Part shown: in pieces, positions 49,161-59,542 of the stretch
How the letters are laid out: each line of letters opens with the position of its first letter
How positions within the stretch are numbered: the first letter of the stretch is position 1
Source: Atlantibacter hermannii
Lineage (GTDB): Bacteria > Pseudomonadota > Gammaproteobacteria > Enterobacterales > Enterobacteriaceae
Reading direction: 5' to 3'
Length of the DNA stretch: 64,000 nucleotides
Assembly (NCBI RefSeq): GCF_009907385.1
Contig: NZ_JAAATR010000003.1
Span: 1-64,000, forward strand
Translations under genes and position numbers: made by a program
The notes under the pieces: model-generated
Databases searched by the model: none
What the model was told of the DNA's origin: nothing
Seen by the model: the letters and a program-made list of their open reading frames with translations, nothing else

Positions 49161-50259
49161 GCTGATCGTTCTGCTGTGGGCGCTGCTCGCGCCGCTGTGC
49201 CAGGCGCAACTGGTGGATACCTGGGCATTCCACAGCCCGGAACAGCAGCAACAGGCGTTGAAAGTCGCCGGGCAGCTGCGTTGCCCACAGTGCCAGAACC
49301 AGAGCCTGCTGGAATCCAATTCCCCGGTGGCGGTCAGTATGCGCCATGAAGTCTACGCCCTGACCGAAGCGGGCAAATCCGAAGCGGAAATCATGACCTT
49401 TATGACATCGCGCTACGGGGAGTTTGTTCGCTATAAGCCACGGCTGCAGCGTGAAACCAGCGTTCTGTGGTTTACGCCGCTGGCCCTGCTGCTGGGCATT
49501 GGCCTGGCGATGGTGTGGATGCGGCGGCGCGGCGCGCGCGGGCAGGCCGATGTGATCCACCGCGCCCAGGGTGCCATTGCCCGCCATGCGCAGTCGCAAA
49601 CTCAGGACGAGGCGTTAAAACAGGAGCTGACGCAGGACATTCCCGATACGCCAGCGGATATCTGGCAGCCGCAGCGCGCGCTGCCTGCCCGCGCGGTGTG
49701 GTTATCGCTTGCCGCGGTACTGCTTATCAGCGGGGGAATTTACGCGTTAACGGGCCGCGTCCCGGCGGTAATGACTGAGCACAAACGGCTTGCCGATCCG
49801 CTACTGAATTTCACCGACGAAGAAATGGTCGAGCAGCAACTCGCGGCGCTCCAGCAAAAAATCCGCGCTAATCCGCAGGACAGCACGCTGTGGGCGGAGC
49901 TGGGCGAATATTACCTTTACCGCAACAGCTACCAGAACGCGTACCTGGCATATCAGCGCGCGATGGTATTGCGCGGCGAAAATGCCGAGCTGTGGTCGGC
50001 GCTCGCCACGGTGCGTTATTACCAGGCCGGGCAGAAGATGACCGACGAAACCCGCCAGCTTATCGACAACGCCCTGGCGCTGGACGGCAACGAAGTGACC
50101 GCCCGGATGTTGCTGGCGTCCGACGCCTTTATGCATGCCGATTACGCCGAAGCCATTAGCCAGTGGCAACGCCTGCTCGATCTCAACTCACCGCGCGTTA
50201 ACCGGGCGAAGCTGATCGAAGCCATCAACATGGCGAAGTTGCTGCAAAATCAGGGCTGA
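49153..50259 (+). CDS. nrfF: Fused NrfF-NrfG haem lyase accessory protein
   Basis: 368 residues. Residues 1-125 are NrfF/CcmH: signal peptide, [15 protein letters not shown] (redox CPxC motif), a periplasmic helical part, and a TM ([20 protein letters not shown]). A linker and second TM ([20 protein letters not shown], about 180-200) follow. Residues about 210-365 are NrfG/CcmI TPRs ([60 protein letters not shown]). In E. coli NrfF (127) and NrfG (198) are separate, while E. coli CcmH is fused in this same order. Tail-to-tail overlap of 10 bp with hypF. Confidence 0.9.
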   Translation: MRKLIVLLWALLAPLCQAQLVDTWAFHSPEQQQQALKVAGQLRCPQCQNQSLLESNSPVAVSMRHEVYALTEAGKSEAEIMTFMTSRYGEFVRYKPRLQRETSVLWFTPLALLLGIGLAMVWMRRRGARGQADVIHRAQGAIARHAQSQTQDEALKQELTQDIPDTPADIWQPQRALPARAVWLSLAAVLLISGGIYALTGRVPAVMTEHKRLADPLLNFTDEEMVEQQLAALQQKIRANPQDSTLWAELGEYYLYRNSYQNAYLAYQRAMVLRGENAELWSALATVRYYQAGQKMTDETRQLIDNALALDGNEVTARMLLASDAFMHADYAEAISQWQRLLDLNSPRVNRAKLIEAINMAKLLQNQG

Positions 50260-52487
50260 TTGCGCAACCAGCGCGCCGCTGCCACCACCGCCTGGCCGAA
50301 TGATACCGCGCCGTCTCCTGCCGGAAGCTGCATCGGAAAGCGCAGATCGAAATCCGTCAGATAGTGGGCAAAGCGCGCCTTCAGTAACCGGTTATGCAGC
50401 ACGCCGCCGGAAAAAACGATGGTGTTAATGCCCCGCAGCCGGGCTTGATGGCGCGCCATCTCCGCAAATCCCTGCGCCAGCGCGTCGTGGAACGCATACG
50501 CCCGCTCGGCATCCGGCGCTTGCCAGGCCAGCCACTGTTGCCAGAACGCAGCCATATCCAGTTCATCATTGATAAACGGCAGTGTGACCGGATGCGCGGT
50601 CTTCACCGCCTGTATAGCCAGCGCTTCCAGCCGACAGGCGGCTTCGCCTTCATAGCTTTGCGCGCCCGGCACAAGGCCCAGCGCGCAGGCCACCGCGTCA
50701 AACAGTCGCCCGGTCGACGAGGCCAGCGGCGCATTAATTTGCCGTGTGATGGCGCGCGTCAGCACTTCACAGGCGTGTGAATGCAATACTTTAGCTTCTG
50801 GATAGCTCTGCCAGTCAGGAACAAACGCCAGCCACTGCGCCAGCAGATTACGCCACGGCTGGCGCGCCGCCAGATCGCCGCCAGGCAGCGCCACCGCCGG
50901 TAATCCGCCTAACCGCTCGCAGTGGACATAATCCACCAGCAGGCATTCACCGCCCCACAGCTGGTCATCCGCGCCGTAGCCGATACCGTCGAGCGTCAGC
51001 GCGATCGCCGCGCCGCCGTCCAGCGGCCACTGGTGTTCCGCCAGACATGCGGCGGCGTGAGCGTGGTGATGCAACACCACGTCCGCAGACGGGTCCATTT
51101 CGCGCCCCATCTGGCTGCTGATATAGCCGGGATGGGCATCCACCGCGATCCGCGCCGGGGTAAAGTCATACAGGTCACGCATGATTTTCAGCGCCAGTTG
51201 CCACTGCGCCGGGACGCGCTCTTCAGTGAGATCCCCCAGATGTTGGCTGAGCACGGCGCTGTTGCCGCGCAGCAAACAAAAGGTGTTTTTCAGATCCGCG
51301 CCCACCGCCAGTATCGGCGGCAGCCCCTCAAAACCCGGCGGCAGCGTAATGGCGTCGGGCACATAGCCCCGGGCGCGGCGCATCACTTCGCCGCTCTGAC
51401 GCACCACGGAATCATCCATCCGCTGGTTGATATCGCGATTGTGCAGCAGCCAGCCGTCGGCGATCTCCGCCAGCTCGTCCAGCGCCTGCTGATTGGTGAT
51501 GGCGGGCGGTCTGCCATTCAGATTGCCCGAGGTCATCACCAGCGGCGCGCCAAACGCCTGCAACAGCAGATGCTGTAACGGGTTGGCGGGCAGCATCACG
51601 CCGATTTCGCCGAGGCCGGGGGCGATATAGCGGCTCAGGCCGGAAACGGATGTCGCCTCCACCAGCACCACCGGCGCGGCGGGAGAACGCAGCAGAGACA
51701 GCGCCGCATCAGGGAGACCTGCGCCATCCGGCAGCATCACCGCCAGCGGTTTCGCGGGGCGCTGTTTGCGTTCACGCAGGCGTAATACGGCGTGGTCGCT
51801 GCGCGCGTCCACCGCCAGGTGCATCCCGCCCAGCCCTTTGATGGCAACGATCTCGCCGCGCCGCAACGCCGCTACGGCAGCCTCCAGCGCATCATCGCGA
51901 TAAAAAGTTTCTTCGCCCTGCCGCCAGAAAAGCTGCGGGCCGCAAACCGGGCAGGCCAGCGGCTGGGCATGGAATCGGCGGTCCAGCGGGTTGCGGTATT
52001 CACGCTCGCAGTCCGGGCAGAGCGGAAACGCCGCCATCACGGTATACGCCCGGTCATAAGGCATCGCCTTAATAATGGTGAGCCGGGGGCCACAGTGGGT
52101 GCAGTTAGTGAACGGGTAGCGGTAACGCCGGTTGCCGGGCGTGTTGATCTCTTCCAGGCATGCCGGACAGGTGGCGGCATCCGGGACGATTTGCGTATCC
52201 ATGGCGCACTGCTGGCTTTGCACGATAACGAAATCCTGCGGCGCGGCATCCCAGACAAATTCGCTGCGCGCCACGGAATGGATAGCGGCCAGCGGCGGGC
52301 ACTGCGCGTATAGCTGCGCGACAAAATCCCCTTCGCTGCCCGCAATACGCACCACCACGCCGTTACCGGTATTGCAGACGTCACCTTTAAGATCCAACCG
52401 CTGCGCCAGCTGCCAGACAAAGGGCCGAAACCCGACGCCCTGGACTTTACCGCGAATATGCAGCTGAACGCCGGAAGTCTGCGTCAT
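50250..52487 (-). CDS. hypF: Carbamoyltransferase HypF
   Basis: 745 residues (E. coli 750). It makes the thiocarboxamide on HypE that becomes the CN ligands of NiFe hydrogenases. An N-terminal acylphosphatase domain ([20 protein letters not shown]), two zinc fingers ([10 protein letters not shown]...CTHCGPRL and [11 protein letters not shown]...CPVCGPQL), a YrdC-like domain ([16 protein letters not shown]) and a C-terminal Kae1-like carbamoyltransferase domain ([28 protein letters not shown]). It starts within the hypA end (overlap 4 bp). Confidence 0.95.
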   Translation of the reverse strand: MTQTSGVQLHIRGKVQGVGFRPFVWQLAQRLDLKGDVCNTGNGVVVRIAGSEGDFVAQLYAQCPPLAAIHSVARSEFVWDAAPQDFVIVQSQQCAMDTQIVPDAATCPACLEEINTPGNRRYRYPFTNCTHCGPRLTIIKAMPYDRAYTVMAAFPLCPDCEREYRNPLDRRFHAQPLACPVCGPQLFWRQGEETFYRDDALEAAVAALRRGEIVAIKGLGGMHLAVDARSDHAVLRLRERKQRPAKPLAVMLPDGAGLPDAALSLLRSPAAPVVLVEATSVSGLSRYIAPGLGEIGVMLPANPLQHLLLQAFGAPLVMTSGNLNGRPPAITNQQALDELAEIADGWLLHNRDINQRMDDSVVRQSGEVMRRARGYVPDAITLPPGFEGLPPILAVGADLKNTFCLLRGNSAVLSQHLGDLTEERVPAQWQLALKIMRDLYDFTPARIAVDAHPGYISSQMGREMDPSADVVLHHHAHAAACLAEHQWPLDGGAAIALTLDGIGYGADDQLWGGECLLVDYVHCERLGGLPAVALPGGDLAARQPWRNLLAQWLAFVPDWQSYPEAKVLHSHACEVLTRAITRQINAPLASSTGRLFDAVACALGLVPGAQSYEGEAACRLEALAIQAVKTAHPVTLPFINDELDMAAFWQQWLAWQAPDAERAYAFHDALAQGFAEMARHQARLRGINTIVFSGGVLHNRLLKARFAHYLTDFDLRFPMQLPAGDGAVSFGQAVVAAARWLRNQP

Positions 52488-52825
52488 TCGACCTCCATTT
52501 CACGCACCCGCATCGCGTTGCCTTTATCAATCTGGATCTCCCAGGAGCCGCAGTGCGGGCAGGGCGAGGCATGTTGCTCGACGCTAAACGCGCTGTCGCA
52601 GGCAAAACACCAGCCTTTCGCCGGCACAATATCAATATGAAACTGCGCTTCCGACGCCACGGTTCCCCGGCGCGCCACTTCAAGGCCAAACTGTAGTGAG
52701 GAGAGTTCGACGCACGCCAGCGCGCCGACATCCAGCCAGACATGGGTAATGCGCTGGAAATGTCCGGTCGCGGCCTGATCTTCCAGCAACTGAATAACGC
52801 CCTGGGCTAACGATAATTCATGCAT
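52484..52825 (-). CDS. hypA: Hydrogenase nickel incorporation protein HypA/HybF
   Basis: 113 residues. [18 protein letters not shown] has the essential Ni-binding His2. The zinc site is in [20 protein letters not shown] and CGS. It inserts nickel into the hydrogenase large subunit. It is divergent from hybO and overlaps hypF. Given its place beside hyb genes it corresponds functionally to HybF of E. coli; the symbol hypA is used because the two are paralogues. Confidence 0.93.
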   Translation of the reverse strand: MHELSLAQGVIQLLEDQAATGHFQRITHVWLDVGALACVELSSLQFGLEVARRGTVASEAQFHIDIVPAKGWCFACDSAFSVEQHASPCPHCGSWEIQIDKGNAMRVREMEVE

Positions 52826-52892
52826 ATTTTAAGTGTGGATTTAAAATTAAGAATTTACAAATATACTCTGCCTGACATCCATTTATTTTTCA

Positions 52893-52906
52893 TTGATGGA
52901 TAACAA
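52893..52906. promoter_or_regulatory. FNR-like box between hypA and hybO
   Basis: TTGAT-GGAT-AACAA, nine of ten positions of the FNR consensus. It is 68 bases upstream of hypA and likely serves anaerobic expression of hypA-hypF; hybO is about 400 bases away. Confidence 0.55.
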
Positions 52907-53024
52907 GGTGGAATTACTGAAAGCCAATAACATTATTTAACCAGGTTATCATCAACCCCCGTGATAAGCCGCCCGGCGTACGTTATCAATAATTCTTCTC
53001 AATTATTCGATTATTATTTTTGGA

Positions 53025-53040
53025 TACCCCTTACGGGTTA
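53025..53040. promoter_or_regulatory. NarL/NarP-like palindrome upstream of hybO
   Basis: TACCCCT-TA-CGGGTTA, a 7-2-7 arrangement with one good heptamer and one poor one. Nitrate repression of the hyb operon is known in E. coli; here it is only suggested. Confidence 0.4.
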
Positions 53041-53300
53041 TATTTTGCGCAGGATTAACTTTTTTATTCATCGGAATATTCATCTAACAGGATGACTGAA
53101 ACGTTCAGTCTCACAATATTGTTCATCTCGCGGAATCAATTAAAGTTTCGTTGATAAGTGTCAAAAAAATAATTATCAAAAGTTTCACTGTATAGCCCAC
53201 AACGAAAACAAGGACTTTATGCTCGTGAAACCTCACGTCGCAGGGACGATAGCTTGCCTGCATCCGGGGATTTCAGAGCAGAGGCTTTCGGGAGAACAGC

Positions 53301-54431
53301 ATGTCCGAAGGACAACAGGCTTTTTATCATAATGGTATTTCACGTCGTGATTTCATGACGCTATGTGCAGCATTGTCGGCAACGATGGGGTTAACAGGCA
53401 CCGCATCCGCGGAGATGGTTGAGGCGATGTCTTCGCCGTCCCGTCCGCCGGTGGTCTGGATTGGCGCGCAGGAATGTACCGGTTGTACGGAATCACTTTT
53501 ACGCTCAACGCATCCCACGGTAGAAAATCTGGTGCTGGATGTGATTTCCCTTGAGTACCACGAGGTGCTTTCCGCCGCCTTTGGTCACCAGGTGGAAGAA
53601 AACAAACACCGCGCCCTGGAACAGTACAAAGGCAAATTTGTGCTGGTCGTGGATGGGTCAATTCCGCTGAAAGACGGCGGCATTTACTGCATGGTGGCAG
53701 GTAAACCTATTGTCGAGCACATCCGCGAAGCGGCGGCCAATGCGGCGGCGGTGATTGCGATCGGCTCCTGCGCGGCCTGGGGCGGCGTCCCGGCGACGGG
53801 CGTGAACCCGACCGGCGCGGTTTCGCTACAGGATGTGATCCCCAACATTCCGGTCATCAATATTCCCGGCTGCCCGCCGAACCCGCATAACTTCCTGGCG
53901 ACCGTGGCGCATGTGATCACTTTTAACCGTCCGCCGAAGCTGGATGCCAAAAACCGTCCGCTGTTCGCCTATGAACGTTTGATCCACGAAAACTGCGAGC
54001 GCCGCCCGCATTTCGACGCCGGGCGTTTTGCCCGTGAATTCGGCGATGAGGGCCACCGTCAGGGCTGGTGCCTGTACCATTTAGGCTGTAAAGGGCCGGA
54101 AACCTACGGCAACTGCTCGACGCTGGAATTTTGCGACGTGGGCGGCGGGATTTGGCCGGTCGGCATCGGGCACCCCTGCTACGGCTGTAACGAAGAAGGC
54201 ATCGGCTTTAAAAAAGGCATCTTCCAGCTGGCCGAAGTGCACCAGCCCACGCCGCGCGCGCAGGTGCCGGAGGTGAATCGCCCGGAAGGCGGCGCGGTTT
54301 CCATGAGCGCGGTCGGGCTGCTGGGCGCGGTAGTCGGCGCAGTCGGCGGCGTCAGCGTGATGGCGGTGAAACAGCTTGGCCGTAAAAATCCAGCCGATAA
54401 ATCCGCTGCGGATCGGGAGGAGAAGCATTGA
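53301..54431 (+). CDS. hybO: Hydrogenase-2 small subunit
   Basis: 376 residues. Tat signal ([18 protein letters not shown]), then the NiFe small-subunit start [20 protein letters not shown]. It carries three FeS clusters (Cys and His ligands in [62 protein letters not shown]) and a C-terminal TM helix ([20 protein letters not shown]). Periplasmic uptake hydrogenase subunit. The stop overlaps the TTG start of hybA. Confidence 0.96.
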   Translation: MSEGQQAFYHNGISRRDFMTLCAALSATMGLTGTASAEMVEAMSSPSRPPVVWIGAQECTGCTESLLRSTHPTVENLVLDVISLEYHEVLSAAFGHQVEENKHRALEQYKGKFVLVVDGSIPLKDGGIYCMVAGKPIVEHIREAAANAAAVIAIGSCAAWGGVPATGVNPTGAVSLQDVIPNIPVINIPGCPPNPHNFLATVAHVITFNRPPKLDAKNRPLFAYERLIHENCERRPHFDAGRFAREFGDEGHRQGWCLYHLGCKGPETYGNCSTLEFCDVGGGIWPVGIGHPCYGCNEEGIGFKKGIFQLAEVHQPTPRAQVPEVNRPEGGAVSMSAVGLLGAVVGAVGGVSVMAVKQLGRKNPADKSAADREEKH

Positions 54432-55432
54432 ACCGGCGTCACTTCTTTAAGCTGGCTTCCGGGGGCGCAGTATTAGCAGGGATGGCTCCCGCCGTACAAG
54501 CCGCAGCAGAAAACCGCCCACCGATCCCCGGTGCGCTCGGCATGTTGTTTGACTCGACCCTGTGCGTGGGTTGCCAGGCCTGCGTCAGCAAATGCCAGGA
54601 AATTAACCATCCGCAAACCAGCGAATACCGTGGGGATACCTATGCCCACGGCGATAACACCTGGTCGGTGAACGATAAGCTCAGCCCCTACACCAATAAC
54701 ATCATCCAGATTTGGCGCAGCGGCGACGGCACCCACAAAAATCAGGAAAAAGACGGTTACGCGTTTATCAAGAAACAGTGCATGCACTGCGTCGACCCGA
54801 ACTGCGTCTCCGCCTGCCCGGTCTCGGCGCTGACCAAAAACCCGAAGACCGGCATCGTGCAATATGACAAAGACATTTGCACCGGCTGCCGCTACTGCAT
54901 GGTGGCCTGCCCGTTCAACGTGCCGAAATACGATTACGATCATCCGTTCGGCTATATCCACAAGTGCGAACTGTGCAATCAGAAAGGCGTTGAGCGCCTC
55001 GATAAAGGCGGTCTGCCCGGCTGTACCGAGGTCTGCCCCACCGGCGCGGTGATTTTCGGCACCCGCGAGGAGCTGCTGGCGGAGGCCAAAAAACGCCTCG
55101 CCCAGCAGCCTGGCAGCGAGTACCCCTATCCACGCCAGCGGGTGAATGGCCAGGATGTCTATCTGCATCCGGTTGCCCATTATCAGTCGCATATTTATGG
55201 CGAAATGGAAGGCGGCGGCACCCAGGTGCTGGTGCTGTCGGGCGTTCAGTTTGAGCACTTTGGGCTGCCTGCGCTCGATCCGCTGGCGACCGGGGCGCGT
55301 TCCGAGCACGTCCAGCACTCGCTGTATAAAGGCATGATTTTGCCGGTGGCGGCGCTGGCGGGCATCACTTTCCTGGTGCGCCGCAACTCCCGTATTCAGC
55401 ATGAACAACACAAGGAGGATGGCCATGAGTGA
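54428..55432 (+). CDS. hybA: Hydrogenase-2 ferredoxin-like subunit
   Basis: 334 residues (E. coli 328), with a TTG start overlapping the hybO TGA. Tat signal ([18 protein letters not shown]). Four [4Fe-4S] motifs: [43 protein letters not shown], and CELC with a distal [11 protein letters not shown]-terminal TM ([18 protein letters not shown]) anchors it. It connects HybOC to Hyb[10 protein letters not shown] insertion after the first cluster region is longer than in E. coli. Confidence 0.95.
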   Translation: MNRRHFFKLASGGAVLAGMAPAVQAAAENRPPIPGALGMLFDSTLCVGCQACVSKCQEINHPQTSEYRGDTYAHGDNTWSVNDKLSPYTNNIIQIWRSGDGTHKNQEKDGYAFIKKQCMHCVDPNCVSACPVSALTKNPKTGIVQYDKDICTGCRYCMVACPFNVPKYDYDHPFGYIHKCELCNQKGVERLDKGGLPGCTEVCPTGAVIFGTREELLAEAKKRLAQQPGSEYPYPRQRVNGQDVYLHPVAHYQSHIYGEMEGGGTQVLVLSGVQFEHFGLPALDPLATGARSEHVQHSLYKGMILPVAALAGITFLVRRNSRIQHEQHKEDGHE

Positions 55433-56600
55433 CCATGCGCTTCGTCCCCTCGGCGGTAAGCTGTTTAGCTTTAGCATCAAGGTGCTCGCGCCGCTGGTGA
55501 TTATCTGTTTCCTGCTGGTCGCCAAACGTCTGGTGATGGGGATTGGCGATGTCTCCGATCTCAACGGCGGTTACCCGTGGGGCATCTGGATCGCCTTCGA
55601 CCTGCTGATCGGCACCGGCTTCGCCTGCGGCGGCTGGGCGCTCGCCTGGGCGGTGTATGTGTTCAACCGCGGCGAATACCACGACCTGGTGCGCCCGGCG
55701 CTGCTGGCGAGTTTGTTCGGTTACTCCATGGGCGGGCTGTCGATCACTATCGACCTGGGCCGCTACTGGAATATGCCCAACTTCTTTATGCCCGCGCACT
55801 TCAACCCCAACTCGGTGCTGTTTGAAACCGCCGTCTGTATGACCATCTACATCGGCGTGATGAGCCTTGAGCTGCTGCCTGCGCTGCTGGAACGGCTGGG
55901 CTGGAAAGTGTCGCTGCGCCGTCTGAATAGCGTAATGTTTTTCATCATCGGCCTCGGCGCGCTGCTGCCGTCCATGCACCAGTCCTCTATGGGTTCGCTG
56001 ATGATCGTGGCGGGCTATAAGGTGCATCCGCTGTGGCAAAGTTATGAGCTGCTGCCGCTGTTCTCGCTGTTAACGGCGTTCATCATGGGCTTCTCGATTG
56101 TGATTTTCGAAGGCTCGCTGCTGAAAGCCAGCAATACCATCCAACAGGATGAAACGCCGCTGTTCCGTAAGCTCACCAATGTGATCAAGGTATTCCTGTG
56201 CCTGTTCCTGGTGCTGCGCATCGGCGAAGTGGTGTGGCACGGCAAGCTGCCGCTGGTGTTTGCCGGCGATCGCTACGCCTGGCTGTTTATTGCCGAAATC
56301 GTGCTGCTGGCGTTACCGCTGGTGATGCTGCAAAGCGCCATGCGCCATAGCGCGCGCGGGCTGTTTATCAGCGCGGTCTGCCTGCTGCTCGGCGCGGCGC
56401 TGTGGCGTATGAACTATTCGCTGCTCGCTTACGACCCGGGCAATGGCTATCACTATTTCCCCACCGCCAGCGAAATCCTGATTTCCATCGGCTTTGTCGC
56501 CGTTGAAATCGCCGCATACGTATTACTTACCCGTTTACTGCCAATTTTACCTGCGCAACAGGCCCGGTCAGAACGCATTAAGGAAGAGATAAAATTATGA
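55425..56600 (+). CDS. hybB: Hydrogenase-2 membrane subunit
   Basis: 391 residues, about ten membrane segments. NrfD/PsrC family: [51 protein letters not shown]-like [20 protein letters not shown]. It passes electrons to menaquinone. The start at 55425 ([14 protein letters not shown]) has AAGGAGG upstream and overlaps the hybA stop; the in-frame codon at 55401 is rejected. Confidence 0.95.
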   Translation: MSDHALRPLGGKLFSFSIKVLAPLVIICFLLVAKRLVMGIGDVSDLNGGYPWGIWIAFDLLIGTGFACGGWALAWAVYVFNRGEYHDLVRPALLASLFGYSMGGLSITIDLGRYWNMPNFFMPAHFNPNSVLFETAVCMTIYIGVMSLELLPALLERLGWKVSLRRLNSVMFFIIGLGALLPSMHQSSMGSLMIVAGYKVHPLWQSYELLPLFSLLTAFIMGFSIVIFEGSLLKASNTIQQDETPLFRKLTNVIKVFLCLFLVLRIGEVVWHGKLPLVFAGDRYAWLFIAEIVLLALPLVMLQSAMRHSARGLFISAVCLLLGAALWRMNYSLLAYDPGNGYHYFPTASEILISIGFVAVEIAAYVLLTRLLPILPAQQARSERIKEEIKL

Positions 56601-58297
56601 GTCAACGTATCACTATTGATCCCATTACTCGCATCGAAGGCCACTTGCGGATCGACTGTGAAATTGAGCAGGGTAAGGTGGTTAAGGCGTGGTCCTCCGG
56701 CACCATGTGGCGCGGCATGGAAGAGATTGTTAAAGGCCACGATCCACGCGATGCCTGGATTATCGTGCAGCGTATCTGCGGGGTGTGCACCACTATTCAC
56801 GCTATCGCCTCGGTACGCGCGGTGGAAAACGCCCTGAAAATGGAGATCCCGGTTAACGCCCAGTACATCCGCAACCTGATCCTCGCCGCGCACCAGATCC
56901 ACGACCATATCGTGCATTTCTATCAGCTTTCTGCGCTCGACTGGGTGGATATCACCTCGGCGCTGAAGGCCGACCCGGAAAAAGCCGAAGCGATGCTGAA
57001 AGGCGTTTCCAGCTGGTCGCTGAACAGCGCGGCGGAATTCACCAAAGTGAAGCAGAAAATTCAGGCGCTGGTGGACAGCGGTCAGTTGGGCATTTTCGCC
57101 AACGGCTACTGGGGCCACAGCGAAATGAAGCTGTCGCCGGAAGTAAACCTGATTGCCGTGGCGCACTATTTACAGGCGCTGGAGTGCCAGCGCGATGCTA
57201 ACCGCATCGTGGCGATCCTCGGGGGTAAAACCCCGCACATCCAGAACCTGGCGGTCGGCGGCGTGGCGAACCCGATCAACCTCGACGCGCCGAGCGTGCT
57301 GAACCTTGAGCGGCTGATGTACGTGAAGTCGTTTATCGACAAGCTGGGCGACTTTATCGAACAGGTGTACAAGCCGGACGCGGTGATTTTCGCCGCCAGC
57401 TACCCGCAGTGGCTGCAACTGGGTAAAGCCGCCGATTTCTACCTGGCGGTGCCGGATTTGCCGGTCGATCGCAAAGGCGAAACCTTCGCTATCCCGGGCG
57501 GCTATATGAAAGGCGCGGATTTCACCACTTTCCGCCCTATCACCAGTCATACCGATAAATACCTGATCGACGGCATCGAAGAGAGTGGCAAACACGCCTG
57601 GTACAAAGACGACCAACCGCTGAAACCGTGGGAAGGCGAAACCAGGCCGCAGTACACCGGCTGGCAGGAAGACGGCAAATACTCGTGGGTGAAAGCGCCG
57701 ACGTTTTACGGCAAACCGGTGGAAGTCGGCCCGCTGGCCTGGCTGCTGTGCGGCCTGGCGGCGAAACATGAAGGCACCGTCGCCCATTACGAAGGCATGA
57801 GCAAGCTGTACCAGACGTTGACCGGCCAGACGCTAACGCCGGATCAGCTGCAATCCACCTGGGGCCGTATTCTGGGCCGCGCCGTGCGTACCGGCGTATT
57901 GCAGGATTCACTGACCCAGCAGTATCAACTGCTGATCGACAACATTAAGCGCGGCGATTATGAGACCTTCGTGAAGCCGGAATTCCCGGCGGGCGAAATT
58001 CGCGGCGTGGGTTTTGAAGAAGCCTCGCGCGGCATGTTGTCCCACTGGATTGTGATTAAAGACGGCAAGATCGCTAACTATCAGGCGGTGGTTCCCTCTA
58101 CCTGGAACGCCGGGCCACGCAACTTTAACGATGAGCCGGGCCCTTACGAGCGCGCGCTGATCGGCACCACCGTCGCTGACCCGGAAAAACCGCTGGAAGT
58201 GGTGCGCACTGTGCACTCCTTCGACCCGTGCATGTCCTGCGCGGTGCATATGGTGGATCTCACCGGTAAAGAGCTGAGCAAGGTTAAGGTGCTGTAA
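56597..58297 (+). CDS. hybC: Hydrogenase-2 large subunit (NiFe)
   Basis: 566 residues (E. coli 567). It holds the NiFe(CN)2CO site: N-terminal RICGVCT and C-terminal DPCMSCAVH supply the four nickel cysteines. The tail after His (MVDLTGKELSKVKVL, 15 residues) is the peptide cut by HybD. RIEGHLRIDCEIEQGKVVKA at the start is typical. No signal of its own; it is exported with HybO. It overlaps hybB, and its final base is the first base of hybD. Confidence 0.97.
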   Translation: MSQRITIDPITRIEGHLRIDCEIEQGKVVKAWSSGTMWRGMEEIVKGHDPRDAWIIVQRICGVCTTIHAIASVRAVENALKMEIPVNAQYIRNLILAAHQIHDHIVHFYQLSALDWVDITSALKADPEKAEAMLKGVSSWSLNSAAEFTKVKQKIQALVDSGQLGIFANGYWGHSEMKLSPEVNLIAVAHYLQALECQRDANRIVAILGGKTPHIQNLAVGGVANPINLDAPSVLNLERLMYVKSFIDKLGDFIEQVYKPDAVIFAASYPQWLQLGKAADFYLAVPDLPVDRKGETFAIPGGYMKGADFTTFRPITSHTDKYLIDGIEESGKHAWYKDDQPLKPWEGETRPQYTGWQEDGKYSWVKAPTFYGKPVEVGPLAWLLCGLAAKHEGTVAHYEGMSKLYQTLTGQTLTPDQLQSTWGRILGRAVRTGVLQDSLTQQYQLLIDNIKRGDYETFVKPEFPAGEIRGVGFEEASRGMLSHWIVIKDGKIANYQAVVPSTWNAGPRNFNDEPGPYERALIGTTVADPEKPLEVVRTVHSFDPCMSCAVHMVDLTGKELSKVKVL

Positions 58298-58794
58298 TGC
58301 GCACACTGGTATTAGGGATTGGCAATCTGCTGCTGAGCGACGAGGGGATTGGCGTTCGCGCCATTCAGGCCCTGGAAGCGCACTATCAGCTCCCCCCGGA
58401 GGTCGAACTGTTTGACGGCGGCACCTCCGGCATGGAGCTGATGGAGGCCATGGCGGACCGGGATTTGCTGATCGTGGTGGATGCGGTGCGCAGCAATCAC
58501 GAGGCGGGCAGCGTGTTTATCCTCGAAGATGACGAGGTGCCCGCGCTGTTTACCGAGAAACTCTCCCCGCATCAGCTTGGCCTGTGCGATGTGCTGATGG
58601 CGCTGAAAATGACCGGGGAGTACCCCCGGAAGTTGATTCTGATTGGCATCGAACCGGCGTCTCTGGCGCCGGGCATGACGCTGACTGCTACCGCCCGGCG
58701 GGCGCTGGACGTGGCGCTGCGCGAAGTGCAGCGCCTGCTGGCGGAGCACGGAACAGCAATACAACGGCAGGATGAACCATGCGCGACGATCTGA
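58297..58794 (+). CDS. hybD: Hydrogenase-2 maturation endopeptidase
   Basis: 165 residues. It cleaves the C-terminal peptide of HybC after nickel insertion. Nickel-sensing residues are the Glu in LVLGIGNLLLSDEGIGVRAI, the Asp in LIVVDAVRS and the His in KLSPHQLGLCDVLMAL. It overlaps hybE by 16 bases. Confidence 0.95.
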   Translation: MRTLVLGIGNLLLSDEGIGVRAIQALEAHYQLPPEVELFDGGTSGMELMEAMADRDLLIVVDAVRSNHEAGSVFILEDDEVPALFTEKLSPHQLGLCDVLMALKMTGEYPRKLILIGIEPASLAPGMTLTATARRALDVALREVQRLLAEHGTAIQRQDEPCATI

Positions 58795-59267
58795 TCCGGG
58801 ACGTAGAAGGCTGGCGCAGCAGCCCGGCGGCGGCGCTGGAGGCGCATTTTCACCGCGTCGCCGAACAGCAAATGGCCGCGCTGCCGTTTTATCAGGCGCA
58901 TATGCCGATCAAAGCCTGCGGTTTTCAGCGCTTTGAAGACCAGTGGGTCGGGGCGATGTTAACGCCGTGGATGCTGGAGTTGATGGTGCTGCCTGGCCCC
59001 GACCAGCAGTGGCCGCGCCGTCAGGTGGGTTCCCGGCTGGCGCTGTCCTTCCCGGCGGGCGATATGGCGTTTCGCGTCGGCGAGTTAACGCCGGAGCTGC
59101 ATTACGTCGCCTGTTCGCTGATGTCGCCGCTCGATCCGCATCTCGACGCCGAACAGGCCATTACGCTGGCGGAAAACAGCGTCAGCCTGGCGCTGTCGTT
59201 ACCGGTTCGGCGCGACGCGCCGGTCAATATGAGCCGTCGGGCCTTACTGCGCGGCAAAGTCGCCTGA
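58779..59267 (+). CDS. hybE: Hydrogenase-2 assembly chaperone
   Basis: 162 residues, the E. coli HybE length. It is thought to prevent export of immature hydrogenase-2 by binding the Tat signal of HybO. Recognisable segments are FYQAHMPIKACGFQRFEDQW, GAMLTPWMLELMVLPGPD and RLALSFPAGDMAFRVGE. It belongs to the HupJ/HybE family of rubredoxin-like-linked proteins. Confidence 0.92.
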   Translation: MRDDLIRDVEGWRSSPAAALEAHFHRVAEQQMAALPFYQAHMPIKACGFQRFEDQWVGAMLTPWMLELMVLPGPDQQWPRRQVGSRLALSFPAGDMAFRVGELTPELHYVACSLMSPLDPHLDAEQAITLAENSVSLALSLPVRRDAPVNMSRRALLRGKVA

Positions 59268-59290
59268 GTTAAGCATTACAGGAGTTAATT

Positions 59291-59539
59291 ATGTGCCTGG
59301 GCGTTCCGGGGAAAATTATTGCCGCCGGCGAAGCGATCCACGAGCTGGCGACGGTTGAAGTCAGCGGCGTCCAGCGCCAGGTGAATATCGCGCTGGTCTG
59401 TGAAGATCATCCGCGAGATTTGCTGGGCTGCTGGGTGCTGGTCCACGTCGGGTTTGCCATGAGCATTCTCGACGAGGACGAAGCGCGCGATATGCTCAGC
59501 GCGTTAGAAAACCTTACCGGCGAAGCCATACTGCATTAA
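59291..59539 (+). CDS. hybG: HypC/HybG hydrogenase chaperone
   Basis: 82 residues, as in E. coli HybG. It begins [20 protein letters not shown] with the essential Cys2, and has [20 protein letters not shown] and [14 protein letters not shown]. It carries the Fe(CN)2CO group with HypD to the large subunit. Last gene of the hyb operon; hypB, hypD and hypE are not in the window and must be elsewhere. Confidence 0.93.
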   Translation: MCLGVPGKIIAAGEAIHELATVEVSGVQRQVNIALVCEDHPRDLLGCWVLVHVGFAMSILDEDEARDMLSALENLTGEAILH

Positions 59540-59542
59540 TCC

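Larger units (their letters stand above)
52826..53300. other. Divergent regulatory region hypA/hybO
   Basis: About 475 AT-rich bases without a credible gene. It holds an FNR-like site and a NarL-like palindrome (listed separately) and the promoters of hypA-hypF and hybOABCDE-hypC. Confidence 0.6.
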
